DNA from: Syntrophaceae bacterium UBA1062
GTDB lineage: Bacteria; Desulfobacterota; Desulfomonilia; UBA1062
DNA: 14,069 bases
Assembly: GCA_002316295.1 (NCBI GenBank)
Contig: DCDF01000073.1
Coordinates: 1-14,069 of the forward strand
Direction: 5' to 3'
The translations under genes and the position numbers were made by a program. Below, in pieces: positions 7,278 to 14,069 of this stretch; positions within the stretch are counted from its first letter, which is position 1; every line of letters starts with the position of its first letter. The notes below the pieces were generated by a model, which did not search any database, was not told the origin of the DNA, and saw only the letters and a program-made list of their open reading frames with translations.

Positions 7278-7676
7278 ATGAATTTCGGAGAAAGTATCGG
7301 AGAAGAATCTCCGGACATGAAAACCTCCCTCGGAATCGATCGCACGCGGCTTGCCGCCGAACGGACACTCATGGCCTGGATCCGCACGTCTATGGCCATG
7401 ATCGGTTTCGGGTTCACCATCGGGAAGTTTTTCCAGTACTTACGGGAATCCTCTCTCATCAGATCAGGTATATCCGGCAGGGAGCCTCTCTATATCGGCC
7501 TTGCACTCGTCGGCACAGGACTGTTGTTCCTGGTCATCGCATGCGTGGATCACATCCGGTTCCTGCGCTTACTGGACGCTGAAAAGCATCGCCGGCTCCC
7601 GCTGACCCTACCCCTCACGGCCGCTGTTATGCTCCTGGCAATCGGCGTACTGGCCCTGATCAGCATACTCTTCTGA
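7278..7676 (+). CDS. DUF202 (YidH-like) membrane protein
   Basis: This 132-residue protein has the DUF202 signature, LAAERTLMAWIRTSM at 25-39, running into the first membrane span. Three spans are visible, at about 37-55, 71-90 and 109-131, with a basic loop (DAEKHRR) between the second and third. The family includes E. coli YidH and is an inner-membrane protein of unknown function. AGGAGGG at 7260-7266 lies 11 bases before ATG 7278; the next Met (residue 14) has no ribosome binding site and would start just before the conserved block. The BASS carrier gene follows after 71 bases, so co-transcription is likely. Confidence 0.87.
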   Translation: MNFGESIGEESPDMKTSLGIDRTRLAAERTLMAWIRTSMAMIGFGFTIGKFFQYLRESSLIRSGISGREPLYIGLALVGTGLLFLVIACVDHIRFLRLLDAEKHRRLPLTLPLTAAVMLLAIGVLALISILF

Positions 7677-7747
7677 TGGACCGGGCAGATTTTTGAATGC
7701 GCTGGAAGCCGGCTGGCCAGGTTCGGTAAAGAAGAAGGAGAAGCGAT

Positions 7748-8626
7748 ATGGAGCCTGTGTACACCTCGGCGGCACGGCTCTTCACATTGCTGTTCATCTT
7801 CACTGCAGCGGCATACATAGGGGTGGCCGCTTCGGCACGGGATATCGTGATCGTACTGCGAGACAGGAAACTGATGCTGAGAGTCCTGCTGGCCAACATC
7901 CTTCTCGTGCCGGTCCTGGGGCTGGCGCTGGTGAGCGCCATCCCCCTGCCGGGGGGCGTCAAGGCCGCGGTCATGCTCCTGGCCTTTGCCCCGGGCGGCA
8001 TGAACGCTCTGCAGTTCATAACCAAGATCAAAGGCGAGCTCTCCTTTGCTTCGGCCGTGCTGTTCGTGCTCTTCGTGGTGTCGCTTGTCCTCACCCCCCT
8101 TGCCGCAAGCGTGTTCATCAGCGGGGGCATCCAGGCAGAGATCCCCTATGGCCGCATCCTTCTGGACTTGGCGTGGCTCATCTTCCTGCCCTTAGCTGCA
8201 GGGCTTGCCGTACGCACGTATTCTCCCTTTCTGGGGAAAACGGTATCAAGGCCGTTGAACCTGATCTCTACAGCCGCTTTCGCTTTGGCGGTCGTCCTGA
8301 GCGCATCGGTGAAAAAAGAGGCCATGCGCGGCATCGGGCCTGAGGGTGTAGTTGTCATGCTCGCCCTGGTCATCGGCTCCATGATCATCGGGTGGCTGAG
8401 CGGTAGCCGGGAAACAGGCAGAAAGCGTGTGCTCTCGAATACGACGAGCTGCCGGAACGCAGCCCTGTGCCTGGCCATTGCCATGGCGGGAATTCCTGAC
8501 AGGACCGCGGTCCTGTCCATACTGGTTTTCCAGCTTCTGACCGTGCCGGCCAACATGTTTTTCACCCTGTACCATGCGATCAGGATGAGACGACGGGAAC
8601 ACCCGCCGTCTTACCCTGCTGAATGA
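7748..8626 (+). CDS. BASS (bile acid:sodium symporter) family carrier
   Basis: This 292-residue, very hydrophobic protein is of normal family length with about nine membrane spans. Recognisable positions include the early LRDRKLMLRVLLAN loop-helix (37-50), APGGMNALQF at 81-90 matching the conserved Pro-Gly-Gly-x-Asn of the cation site region, and SCRNAALCLAIA at 234-245 matching the second crossover with its conserved Asn. BASS carriers couple sodium to uptake of organic anions; the family includes bile-acid, pyruvate and pantoate carriers and a mammalian transporter of sulfated steroids (SLC10A6). In this locus, import of an organic sulfate ester for the cytoplasmic sulfatases is an attractive inference, not a demonstrated role. 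AAGGAG at 7735-7740 sits seven bases before ATG 7748. Confidence 0.85.
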   Translation: MEPVYTSAARLFTLLFIFTAAAYIGVAASARDIVIVLRDRKLMLRVLLANILLVPVLGLALVSAIPLPGGVKAAVMLLAFAPGGMNALQFITKIKGELSFASAVLFVLFVVSLVLTPLAASVFISGGIQAEIPYGRILLDLAWLIFLPLAAGLAVRTYSPFLGKTVSRPLNLISTAAFALAVVLSASVKKEAMRGIGPEGVVVMLALVIGSMIIGWLSGSRETGRKRVLSNTTSCRNAALCLAIAMAGIPDRTAVLSILVFQLLTVPANMFFTLYHAIRMRRREHPPSYPAE

Positions 8627-8649
8627 AAAATGGAGGATACAGAGGACAC

Positions 8650-9843
8650 ATGGAAGGACATCCTGCTCCCGGAGGCATAGATGGATTATCCCTGTTCATG
8701 AACGACCCGCTTGTCAGGCTCATGAAGCGCTTCCATCCGTCTTTGCGGGGATTGCCCTTCTTCTTTGCGAACGTTTTGATCGTCTGGCTCATCACCTGGC
8801 TTCCCCTGCTTGTTCTTTCCCTTGCGGGAAGAGCTGAAGCAGCAGGCATCGTTGTTCCATTCTCCTGTGACTTCGTATCTCATATCCGATTCCTCTTCGT
8901 CGCCCCTCTGCTCCTGCTTCACCCCCTTTTCCTTGAGCCATGGATCAAGGAGACGCTCACCCATCTCATCGAACGGGGCATGGTCGACGAAGCAGCCATG
9001 CCCCGGTATATAAACGCTGTTGGGAAAACAAGAGCACTTCTCGGTTCGATCCCTGTCACGGTCTTCATGCTCGGGATCGTCATTCTCGTAATGCTGCTGG
9101 ATATCAGGAGGGATCTCCCGCAAGACATCACGCTCTGGCAGTTTGTGGGCACGGGAAGATCACTTTCCGATCTTACGCCTGCGGGATGGTGGCTCTACCG
9201 GGTGAGCATCCCTGTGTTCCAATTCCTCTTCCTGAGGTCTATCTTGCACTACCTCGCCTGGGTCGGGCTCCTCTTCAGAGTATCCCTGCTCGGGCTTCGC
9301 CTTGTCCCTGCCCACCCCGACCAGGCAGGAGGCATCAGGTTTCTGGCCTTGAGCCAGGTGCTCTTCACACCCTGGGCCTTCGGCCTTTCTTCAGTCCTTG
9401 CCTCCGAGATCGGCATGAGGATCATTTATGGGGGCGAAACTCTGTTATCCTTCCAGAAGATTATCATCCTTTTCATCGCACTGTTTCTGGCAGCTCTGCT
9501 GCTGCCGCTCCTGGCGTTCTGCCCCATGCTCGTCAGGGCAAAGAAGGACGGGCTCAAGGAATACGGACTCCTTGCGGTTGATCTCCTGAAAGCATTCGAT
9601 GCACGCTGGATGACAGGCAAAAAAGCTGCCGGCGAAAAAATTCTCTCCGCCGTCGACCCTTCGGCGACCACTGATTACCTGAGCACCTACATGGTCCTCA
9701 GAGGGATGAGGTTCGTGCCCTTCGATCTGAGGATCGTGGCTGTCCTCCTGGCGTCATTGATCGTACCCATGCTGCCCCTGCTCCTTACGGTCGTCTCCCT
9801 GACCGAAGGAATTATCAAGATCGTTAAAATCCTTTGGAGCTAG
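8650..9843 (+). CDS. Polytopic membrane protein of unrecognised family
   Basis: From ATG 8650 the product is 397 residues. An in-frame ATG at 8623, overlapping the carrier's stop as ATGA, would add nine. AGAGGA at 8641-8646 and GGAGG at 8632-8636 favour 8650, while 8623 has no Shine-Dalgarno. Numbered from 8623, hydrophobic spans lie at about 45-68, 86-105, 139-160, 194-224, 242-262, 277-302 and 369-402. Between them are a charged loop (107-135), HPDQAGG at 231-237, and a cytoplasm-like helix at 304-365 ending in MRFVPFD. HPDQAGG looks like a conserved family motif, but I cannot name the family or a function. It is the last gene of the + strand operon and is tightly coupled to the BASS carrier, suggesting a shared process at the inner membrane. 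Confidence 0.8.
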   Translation: MEGHPAPGGIDGLSLFMNDPLVRLMKRFHPSLRGLPFFFANVLIVWLITWLPLLVLSLAGRAEAAGIVVPFSCDFVSHIRFLFVAPLLLLHPLFLEPWIKETLTHLIERGMVDEAAMPRYINAVGKTRALLGSIPVTVFMLGIVILVMLLDIRRDLPQDITLWQFVGTGRSLSDLTPAGWWLYRVSIPVFQFLFLRSILHYLAWVGLLFRVSLLGLRLVPAHPDQAGGIRFLALSQVLFTPWAFGLSSVLASEIGMRIIYGGETLLSFQKIIILFIALFLAALLLPLLAFCPMLVRAKKDGLKEYGLLAVDLLKAFDARWMTGKKAAGEKILSAVDPSATTDYLSTYMVLRGMRFVPFDLRIVAVLLASLIVPMLPLLLTVVSLTEGIIKIVKILWS

Positions 9844-9847
9844 AACC

Positions 9848-9882
9848 GTCCAAGGGACAGAGTACTCCCCTGGACCTCTTTT
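9848..9882 (+). terminator. Intrinsic terminator of the sulfatase-carrier operon
   Basis: Four bases after the TAG stop, GTCCAAGGGA (9848-9857) pairs with TCCCCTGGAC (9866-9875) at nine of ten positions, with an 8-base loop, followed by CTCTTTT at 9876-9882. Stem, position and T-tract fit Rho-independent termination on the + strand. Confidence 0.8.
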
Positions 9883-9890
9883 CGGCCATC

Positions 9891-9912
9891 CTGTTCGGGC
9901 GGACCCGGACAG
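9891..9912 (-). terminator. Strong hairpin downstream of the convergent sulfatase gene
   Basis: A 9-base stem with one mismatch and a 4-base loop (CTGTTCGGG against CCCGGACAG on the + strand) lies 33 bases beyond the minus-strand sulfatase stop. No T-run follows on the minus strand, so it may only halt or stabilise the transcript. Confidence 0.4.
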
Positions 9913-9944
9913 CAGCGCCAGGGGCTCTGACAAACGAGGAAAAT

Positions 9945-11489
9945 TCAATGTCCGGCGCTGCTCGTGGCCTCGCCCATCTTTGCAAGGGCATCGTCGATGG
10001 TGAATGATGCCGCCTTCTGTCGCGGCGGGAATTCCTTGAATGTCTCGGCAAATTTCCTTGCAATTATCTGCACCGCGAACATGATGTAGTCGTGGTGGAG
10101 GAACCAGTCGTAATACGTGTTCGACGTGATGTCCGCCCGCTCGTAGGGATCGGTCCTCAGGTTGAAGAGCTTGGGCAGCCTCAGGGGCGTGAAGGGCTCT
10201 GCCCATACACGTAAGGTCCCCGGCGCCCGCTGCTCCATGAACACGACCTTCCAGTTGTCGTACCTGATGGCCAGCACGTCGCCGTCGTCGCTGAAGTAGA
10301 TGAAGAGATTGCGCGGGCTCTTTTGTTCCTTGCCGGTGAGGTATGGCAGGAGGTTGAAGCCGTCGATGTGGTTCTTGAAGAACTTGCCGTTTGCTTCATA
10401 GCCTTTCTTGAGCTTCTCAGCCACATCCGGCTCGCCTGCCATGGCGAGGAAGGTGGGCAGCCAATCGTGGTGCTGGACGATTTCGTTGGAGATTGTTCCC
10501 GCCTTGATCTTGCCGGGCCAACGAACAATCATGGGGATCCGGAAGGCCCCTTCCCAGTTGGTGTTCTTCTCGCTGCGAAAAGGGGTCATGGCACCGTCCG
10601 GCCAGGTGTTCATATGGGGGCCGTTGTCGGTCGAGTACATCACGAAGGTGTCCTCAGCGATACCCAGCTCATCCAGATAATCAAGCACTTCGCCGACGAG
10701 CTTGTCATGGTCGATCATGGTGTCGTGATAGGGCGACTGCCACCGGCCGGCCTGTCCGAGGCTCTCCGGCTTCGGATGCGTGAACAGGTGCATGTGCGTG
10801 GTGTTGAGCCAGACAAAGAAGGGCTTGCCGGCAGCGTTCTGCCGCTTGATGAAATCCTTTGCAGCAGCCGCGAACTCGTCGTCGATGGTCTCCATACGCT
10901 TCTTCGTCAGCGGACCGGTGTCCTCTATCCTCTGCTTGCCTACCCGGCCCCAGCGCGGTTCCTCGGTCGGGTCGTCCTTGTCGGTGGCCCAGGAATGGAT
11001 GACGCCGCGCGGGCCGAAGTTCTTCCGGTAATCCGGGAAATCCTTCTCGGGCGGATAGTCGTACATCTCGGGCTCTTCCTCGGCGTTCAAATGATAGAGG
11101 TTGCCGAAGAATTCATCGAAGCCGTGCACAGTGGGCAGAAACTTGTTCAGGTCTCCCAGGTGGTTCTTGCCGAACTGTCCTGTCGCATAGCCGTGGTTCT
11201 TGAGGAGATCGGCGATGGTCACGGTCTCGGGCTGCAGGCCCACGGGCGCGGCAGGGACCCCGACCTTCGAGAGGCCGGTGCGGTAGACGCTCTGCCCGGT
11301 GATGAAAGCGGACCTCCCCGCGGTGCAGGACTGCTCGCCGTATGAGTCCGTGAACAGCATGCCTTCTTTCGCGAGCCGGTCGATGTTCGGGGTATGGTAG
11401 CCCATGAGGCCGAGTGTGTAGCAGCTCAAGTTCGCGATGCCGATGTCATCCCCCCAGATGACGAGAATATTGGGCTTTTTTTCAGCCAT
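9945..11489 (-). CDS. Cys-type arylsulfatase with CTAGR motif, no signal peptide
   Basis: This is a 514-residue sulfatase. CTAGR at 55-59 fits the Cys-x-Pro/Ala-x-Arg sulfatase signature, with Cys55 as formylglycine precursor and Ala in place of the commoner Pro. Other landmarks are WGDDIG (Asp14, Asp15), GKNHLGD (Lys108, His110), THMHLF (His232/His234), STDNG (Asp288, Asn289) and SEKNTNWEG (Lys308). The closing FNLRTDPYERADI block is typical of the fold. It is shorter than the other sulfatase here because it lacks the C-terminal strand-rich region. There is no signal peptide, so it is probably cytoplasmic. AAAGGAGA shortly upstream of ATG 11489 supports the start. It is the last gene of a three-gene minus-strand unit, 47 bases after the HAD gene. 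As a Cys-type enzyme in an anaerobe it would depend on a maturase such as the one at 2875-4185. The substrate is unknown. Confidence 0.92.
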   Translation of the reverse strand: MAEKKPNILVIWGDDIGIANLSCYTLGLMGYHTPNIDRLAKEGMLFTDSYGEQSCTAGRSAFITGQSVYRTGLSKVGVPAAPVGLQPETVTIADLLKNHGYATGQFGKNHLGDLNKFLPTVHGFDEFFGNLYHLNAEEEPEMYDYPPEKDFPDYRKNFGPRGVIHSWATDKDDPTEEPRWGRVGKQRIEDTGPLTKKRMETIDDEFAAAAKDFIKRQNAAGKPFFVWLNTTHMHLFTHPKPESLGQAGRWQSPYHDTMIDHDKLVGEVLDYLDELGIAEDTFVMYSTDNGPHMNTWPDGAMTPFRSEKNTNWEGAFRIPMIVRWPGKIKAGTISNEIVQHHDWLPTFLAMAGEPDVAEKLKKGYEANGKFFKNHIDGFNLLPYLTGKEQKSPRNLFIYFSDDGDVLAIRYDNWKVVFMEQRAPGTLRVWAEPFTPLRLPKLFNLRTDPYERADITSNTYYDWFLHHDYIMFAVQIIARKFAETFKEFPPRQKAASFTIDDALAKMGEATSSAGH

Positions 11490-11536
11490 GATTTTTTTCT
11501 CCTTTCTTGATCCGGGAGCGATGATGCCTGATTGAA

Positions 11537-12553
11537 TTACCTTTGTTTTTCCTGCTCCCGTGAATAGCCGGGGAAAACGGTCTTCCAGTCCCTCTTCATG
11601 CTGACGACCGTCCAGCCCTGTTTGGGCGCCTCGTCGAGGGCAAGGTCGAGTCTGCCGACATGCGTCGAGTGGTCATAGGCGTATTCGCGTCCGGCATCGT
11701 CATGGTGGACGAGGAGCCCGAAGCGAGGGCCAACTCCGGCTGTGACCCATTGAAGCATCTGAAAGTCTCCGTCCGAGTTGCCGAAAGCGGCAATTGGCCG
11801 GCGGCCGACGAACTTGTTGATGCCCACCGGCTTGCCTTCGCGGTCGTTAATGAAATCTATCTCGGGCTCCCGTACAAGCACTGGCCTGCCGTCCCTGACC
11901 TCGAGCTTTGTCATGTTGCTGCTGCCGATAACCTGCTCGGGCGGTATGCCGTACCGATCCTCGCTGAACGTGCGGACGAACTCGACGCCCCCGCCGGAGA
12001 CGATGTAGGTTTTGAATCCGTTGGCCCGGAGGAAGGCCAGCAACTCGAGCATGGGCTGATACACGAGGTCGGTATAGGGCCGTTTGTACTTCGGGTGCCG
12101 GGCCGTTGCAAGCCAGTCTTTCACGATGCGGCCGAACTCTTCCGTGCTCATGCCTGCATGGGTCGCCGTCACGAGTTCGGCGATGCCCTTCGGGCCCGAG
12201 GCCGCCAGGGTCTTCATGTCGTTTTCGAGCACGGCCTTAAACGGCTGCGTATCCTTCCACTCGGGATGCCGCGGGGCCATGGCGCGGACACGGTCGAGAA
12301 CGAAGAGGCCCTGGACGTACAGGGGCTGCTCGATCCAGAGGGTGCCGTCGTTGTCAAAGACCGCGATCCGATCGGCAGGCAGAACGTAGTCCGGCCCTCC
12401 CTGTTTCGTGACCCGTGCGAAGAACTCAAGGATCGACCCCTTGGCCGCACCCTCGTTCCAGGACGGCAGCGGATCGCCCTGCGCAGAAGCCTGCTGTCCG
12501 AAGACCTGCGCGATCCCGAACAATGCAAGGAAAGTGAGGACGATTATCTTCAT
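11537..12553 (-). CDS. Exported HAD-superfamily phosphohydrolase
   Basis: This is a 338-residue HAD hydrolase. Motif I is FDNDGT with nucleophile Asp67 and acid/base Asp69; motif II is YIVSGGG (Ser186); motif III Lys is probably Lys241 or Lys247; motif IV is GNSDGD at 258-263 with Asp261 and Asp263 for magnesium. The insert after motif I (about 80-170) is helical and may serve as the cap. DxD plus Ser points to a phosphatase rather than a dehalogenase. Residues 1-24 are a clear signal peptide ending ASA before Gln25, so it should act in the periplasm on an unknown phosphate ester. GGAAAG lies about 9 bases upstream of ATG 12553. The gene is 37 bases after the barrel protein and 47 before the sulfatase, so all three are probably one transcript. 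Confidence 0.88.
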   Translation of the reverse strand: MKIIVLTFLALFGIAQVFGQQASAQGDPLPSWNEGAAKGSILEFFARVTKQGGPDYVLPADRIAVFDNDGTLWIEQPLYVQGLFVLDRVRAMAPRHPEWKDTQPFKAVLENDMKTLAASGPKGIAELVTATHAGMSTEEFGRIVKDWLATARHPKYKRPYTDLVYQPMLELLAFLRANGFKTYIVSGGGVEFVRTFSEDRYGIPPEQVIGSSNMTKLEVRDGRPVLVREPEIDFINDREGKPVGINKFVGRRPIAAFGNSDGDFQMLQWVTAGVGPRFGLLVHHDDAGREYAYDHSTHVGRLDLALDEAPKQGWTVVSMKRDWKTVFPGYSREQEKQR

Positions 12554-12590
12554 GCACTGCTTTCCGATATCATATCGATCCGTACCCTGT

Positions 12591-13334
12591 TCAGAACCTG
12601 AAGCCCACGCCTGCCAGCCACCCCTGCGTCATGGCATCAAAGCGGAAATCGTCCTTGTCGTAATCGACGTCCAGCCATCGGTACCCCGCCCTGAGCATTA
12701 TCATGTCGCTCAGAGAAAAACCGATCACGGGCATGGCTTCCCAGGCGAGGTCTGAGCCGACGCCGAAACCTCCGATATCAGCCAGCACACCGGCACTGAT
12801 CCTCTTTGAGAAAGGAACGGACAGGTTAACCCCAACGATCGGGTCCACCCATTCCTCGGTCCGCGAAGCAGATCCCAGCGGCGAAATCTCGATATCCACA
12901 TCATATCTGTTGTAGCGGCCGCCGATGAACGCATCCATTGCGGGTGCACCCATGTCTCCTGCGATGCGTCGTCCCACGGCAAGGCTGGCCAGAGTGGTAT
13001 CGATTTCGGAGGATACGCTCATCATCAGGAGCTGCCGGTCATCTTCCATCTTCAGGTATGAGAAGTCCGCCATGGCGAGCCACGGCCCCTTGCGGACTGT
13101 CAGGAACGCTGCCGCTCCTGACTCGAAGTCATCCCAGACATCCGAGAAATCCATATCGAGACGAGCTGACGGGAGATCCTCAACGTCGACATCACCGTTT
13201 ATTGCTGTTGCCCAGAAGTACGGGCTGATATCGAAACTCAGCTCATCATCACCTGCAACGGCCGAACCGGCAGAGAGGGTTGCAGTTCCCATGGCCAGGA
13301 ATATGGCCATTATTGTTTTTGTCATGTTTATCAT
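12591..13334 (-). CDS. Outer-membrane beta-barrel protein
   Basis: This 247-residue product has a signal peptide at about 1-27 (hydrophobic core, AVA before Gly-Asp-Asp). Most of the rest alternates hydrophobic and polar residues in short strands separated by Asp/Gly-rich turns. It ends in GVGFRF, the C-terminal Phe typical of barrels inserted by the BAM machinery. FDISPYFWATAINGD near the mature N-terminus and AGYRWLDVDYD near the end are barrel-like hairpins. The likely barrel is small (8-10 strands), and no porin family can be named. Two in-frame starts (13334 and 13325) are possible; neither has a good Shine-Dalgarno. It is the first gene of the minus-strand unit, leading into the HAD phosphatase and sulfatase. 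A role in outer-membrane passage or binding of the substrate is inference from position only. Confidence 0.82.
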   Translation of the reverse strand: MINMTKTIMAIFLAMGTATLSAGSAVAGDDELSFDISPYFWATAINGDVDVEDLPSARLDMDFSDVWDDFESGAAAFLTVRKGPWLAMADFSYLKMEDDRQLLMMSVSSEIDTTLASLAVGRRIAGDMGAPAMDAFIGGRYNRYDVDIEISPLGSASRTEEWVDPIVGVNLSVPFSKRISAGVLADIGGFGVGSDLAWEAMPVIGFSLSDMIMLRAGYRWLDVDYDKDDFRFDAMTQGWLAGVGFRF

Positions 13335-13370
13335 GTTGGATATCTTGCTAAAATTTCATGCTTGATGAGA

Positions 13371-13447
13371 GAAGGGCTCATACGGAAGGCTTCAATGCAA
13401 TAACAGCCTTTCGTAAAATATATGATATAATATATAAGAAGCCCTTC
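13371..13447. repeat. Nested inverted repeats in the leader of the minus-strand unit
   Basis: The outer arms GAAGGGCT (13371-13378) and AGCCCTTC (13440-13447) enclose inner arms AAGGCT (13386-13391) and AGCCTT (13405-13410). The inner stem would lie in the 5' untranslated RNA of the barrel gene, and the outer arm overlaps the candidate promoter spacer. The structure could be regulatory or accidental. Confidence 0.3.
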
Positions 13448-13458
13448 GAATGGCTCAA
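13429..13458 (-). promoter_or_regulatory. Candidate sigma-70-type promoter for the minus-strand unit
   Basis: On the minus strand TTGAGC (13458-13453; four of six matches to the -35 consensus) is followed, after an 18-base spacer, by TATATT (13434-13429; five of six matches to the -10 consensus). Transcription would begin near 13422, leaving a leader of about 90 bases before the barrel gene. AT-rich DNA makes -10 matches easy, so this is tentative. Confidence 0.35.
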
Positions 13459-13951
13459 CTACTTAGGAATCACCGAGGATGACGCACCCGATCTTTTATT
13501 CTTGTCCAACATTCAGTTTAGTATGAAGATATTTATGCATTGTTACATGTTTTGAAGATAATCGATCAGACGCGTATGATCTTCTCTGAGGGTTGATCTT
13601 CGCCAGTACCAAATGCATTGTTCTACTCCTGATATTGCGGCTACTCTTCTCTCTTTCTGATAAATGATAGCTGGCTTGAGTATCTATGAACTCCTGGAAT
13701 TTGAGATATCCTTCGCATATGCAGATAGATGAAATAAGTATCGCAACTTATACTGCCTATAAGTCAGTGTTGCTCCTGCCAAATTGCATGTATCTTTAAT
13801 TTATATGAGCTCTGCTGAGATCTGCAGGCTTGCGATATCCAACCTCTCTCGATAAATTCCCTTCACACCCTGTCCATGTTTGTTAGAGGTTCAGAAACGA
13901 ATCCCTCACCGCCTGAGAGCGTCGCCAGGGTTCGAAAGTGTATCTGACGGC

Positions 13952-14068
13952 TTAAGACTCGCTGCCGGGCTTTCCTTTATCCGACGGCGGCTCGTCAGCC
14001 TTGGTTGCCAGCCAGGCCTGGGCATCGGTGAGGGCCTTTCTCGTCGATTCGCCGAGGATGGATGTCGC
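13952..14068 (-). CDS. C-terminal tail of a gene entering from the right (partial)
   Basis: One minus-strand frame is open from the window edge to TAA at 13954-13952 and gives 38 residues. They form an Ala/Leu-rich helix-like stretch (STRKALTDAQAWLATK) followed by a polar tail rich in Pro, Asp, Lys and Ser. Base composition becomes GC-rich exactly here, which supports real coding sequence. The family cannot be recognised from so little. It is transcribed towards the 617-base AT-rich gap, in the same direction as the barrel-HAD-sulfatase unit. Confidence 0.5.
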   Translation of the reverse strand, partial: ATSILGESTRKALTDAQAWLATKADEPPSDKGKPGSES

Positions 14069-14069
14069 C

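Larger units (their letters stand above)
13335..13951. other. AT-rich intergenic region, no gene accepted
   Basis: This 617-base stretch is much more AT-rich than the genes around it. The only sizeable frame (13358-13555, +) lacks a ribosome binding site and resembles no family, so it is not accepted. The region holds the candidate promoter at 13429-13458 and the nested inverted repeats at 13371-13447. It also contains a tRNA-3'-end-like string at 13898-13913 without a matching cloverleaf. Confidence 0.5.

Noticed and set aside
7247..7582. Overlapping forward frame of 111 codons across the DUF202 gene
   Set aside because: It is Arg/His/Pro-rich frame shadow; the DUF202 frame has the family signature and membrane spans.
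13358..13555. Forward frame of 65 codons in the AT-rich right intergenic region
   Set aside because: No Shine-Dalgarno, no family resemblance, and it overlaps the leader and candidate promoter of the minus-strand unit.
13898..13913. CGAATCCCTCACCGCC resembles the 3' end of a tRNA, a possible attachment-site remnant
   Set aside because: The T-arm does not pair properly, no acceptor partner or CCA context is present, and no integrase or other mobile gene is in the window.

Overview
The window looks like chromosomal DNA of a Gram-negative strict anaerobe, probably a Desulfobacterota/deltaproteobacterial type. This is inferred from an oxygen-sensitive radical-SAM sulfatase-maturating enzyme, two Cys-type sulfatases that would need it, and a signal-peptide-bearing, Phe-terminated outer-membrane barrel protein. 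Genes are fairly GC-rich and the flanking gaps are visibly AT-rich. No rRNA, tRNA, CRISPR or intact mobile element was found.

Layout. (1) 1-158: tail of a gene entering from the left. (2) 533-1567 (+): a DUF1254/DUF1214 protein whose signal peptide is cut by an in-frame TGA. (3) 1877-2173 (-): a C-terminal remnant of a DUF5996 protein. (4) 2875-9843 (+): a probable operon of six genes: sulfatase maturase, a large arylsulfatase, two small membrane proteins (DUF1622, DUF202), a BASS-family carrier, and a 397-406 aa membrane protein of unknown family. It ends in a clear intrinsic terminator at 9848-9882. (5) 13334-9945 (-): a convergent three-gene unit of outer-membrane barrel protein, exported HAD phosphatase and a second arylsulfatase. 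(6) 13335-13951: AT-rich intergenic DNA with a candidate promoter and nested inverted repeats. (7) 13952-14068 (-): tail of a gene entering from the right.

How it may work together. The window reads as an organosulfate-utilisation locus. The maturase would convert the active-site Cys of both sulfatases (CSPTR and CTAGR) to formylglycine. Neither sulfatase shows a signal peptide, so sulfate esters would have to enter the cytoplasm. The BASS carrier, with its neighbouring membrane protein, is the natural import candidate and the barrel protein a candidate outer-membrane component. The exported HAD enzyme would act in the periplasm on a phosphate ester of unknown identity. Substrate and transport roles are inference from context, not from sequence motifs.
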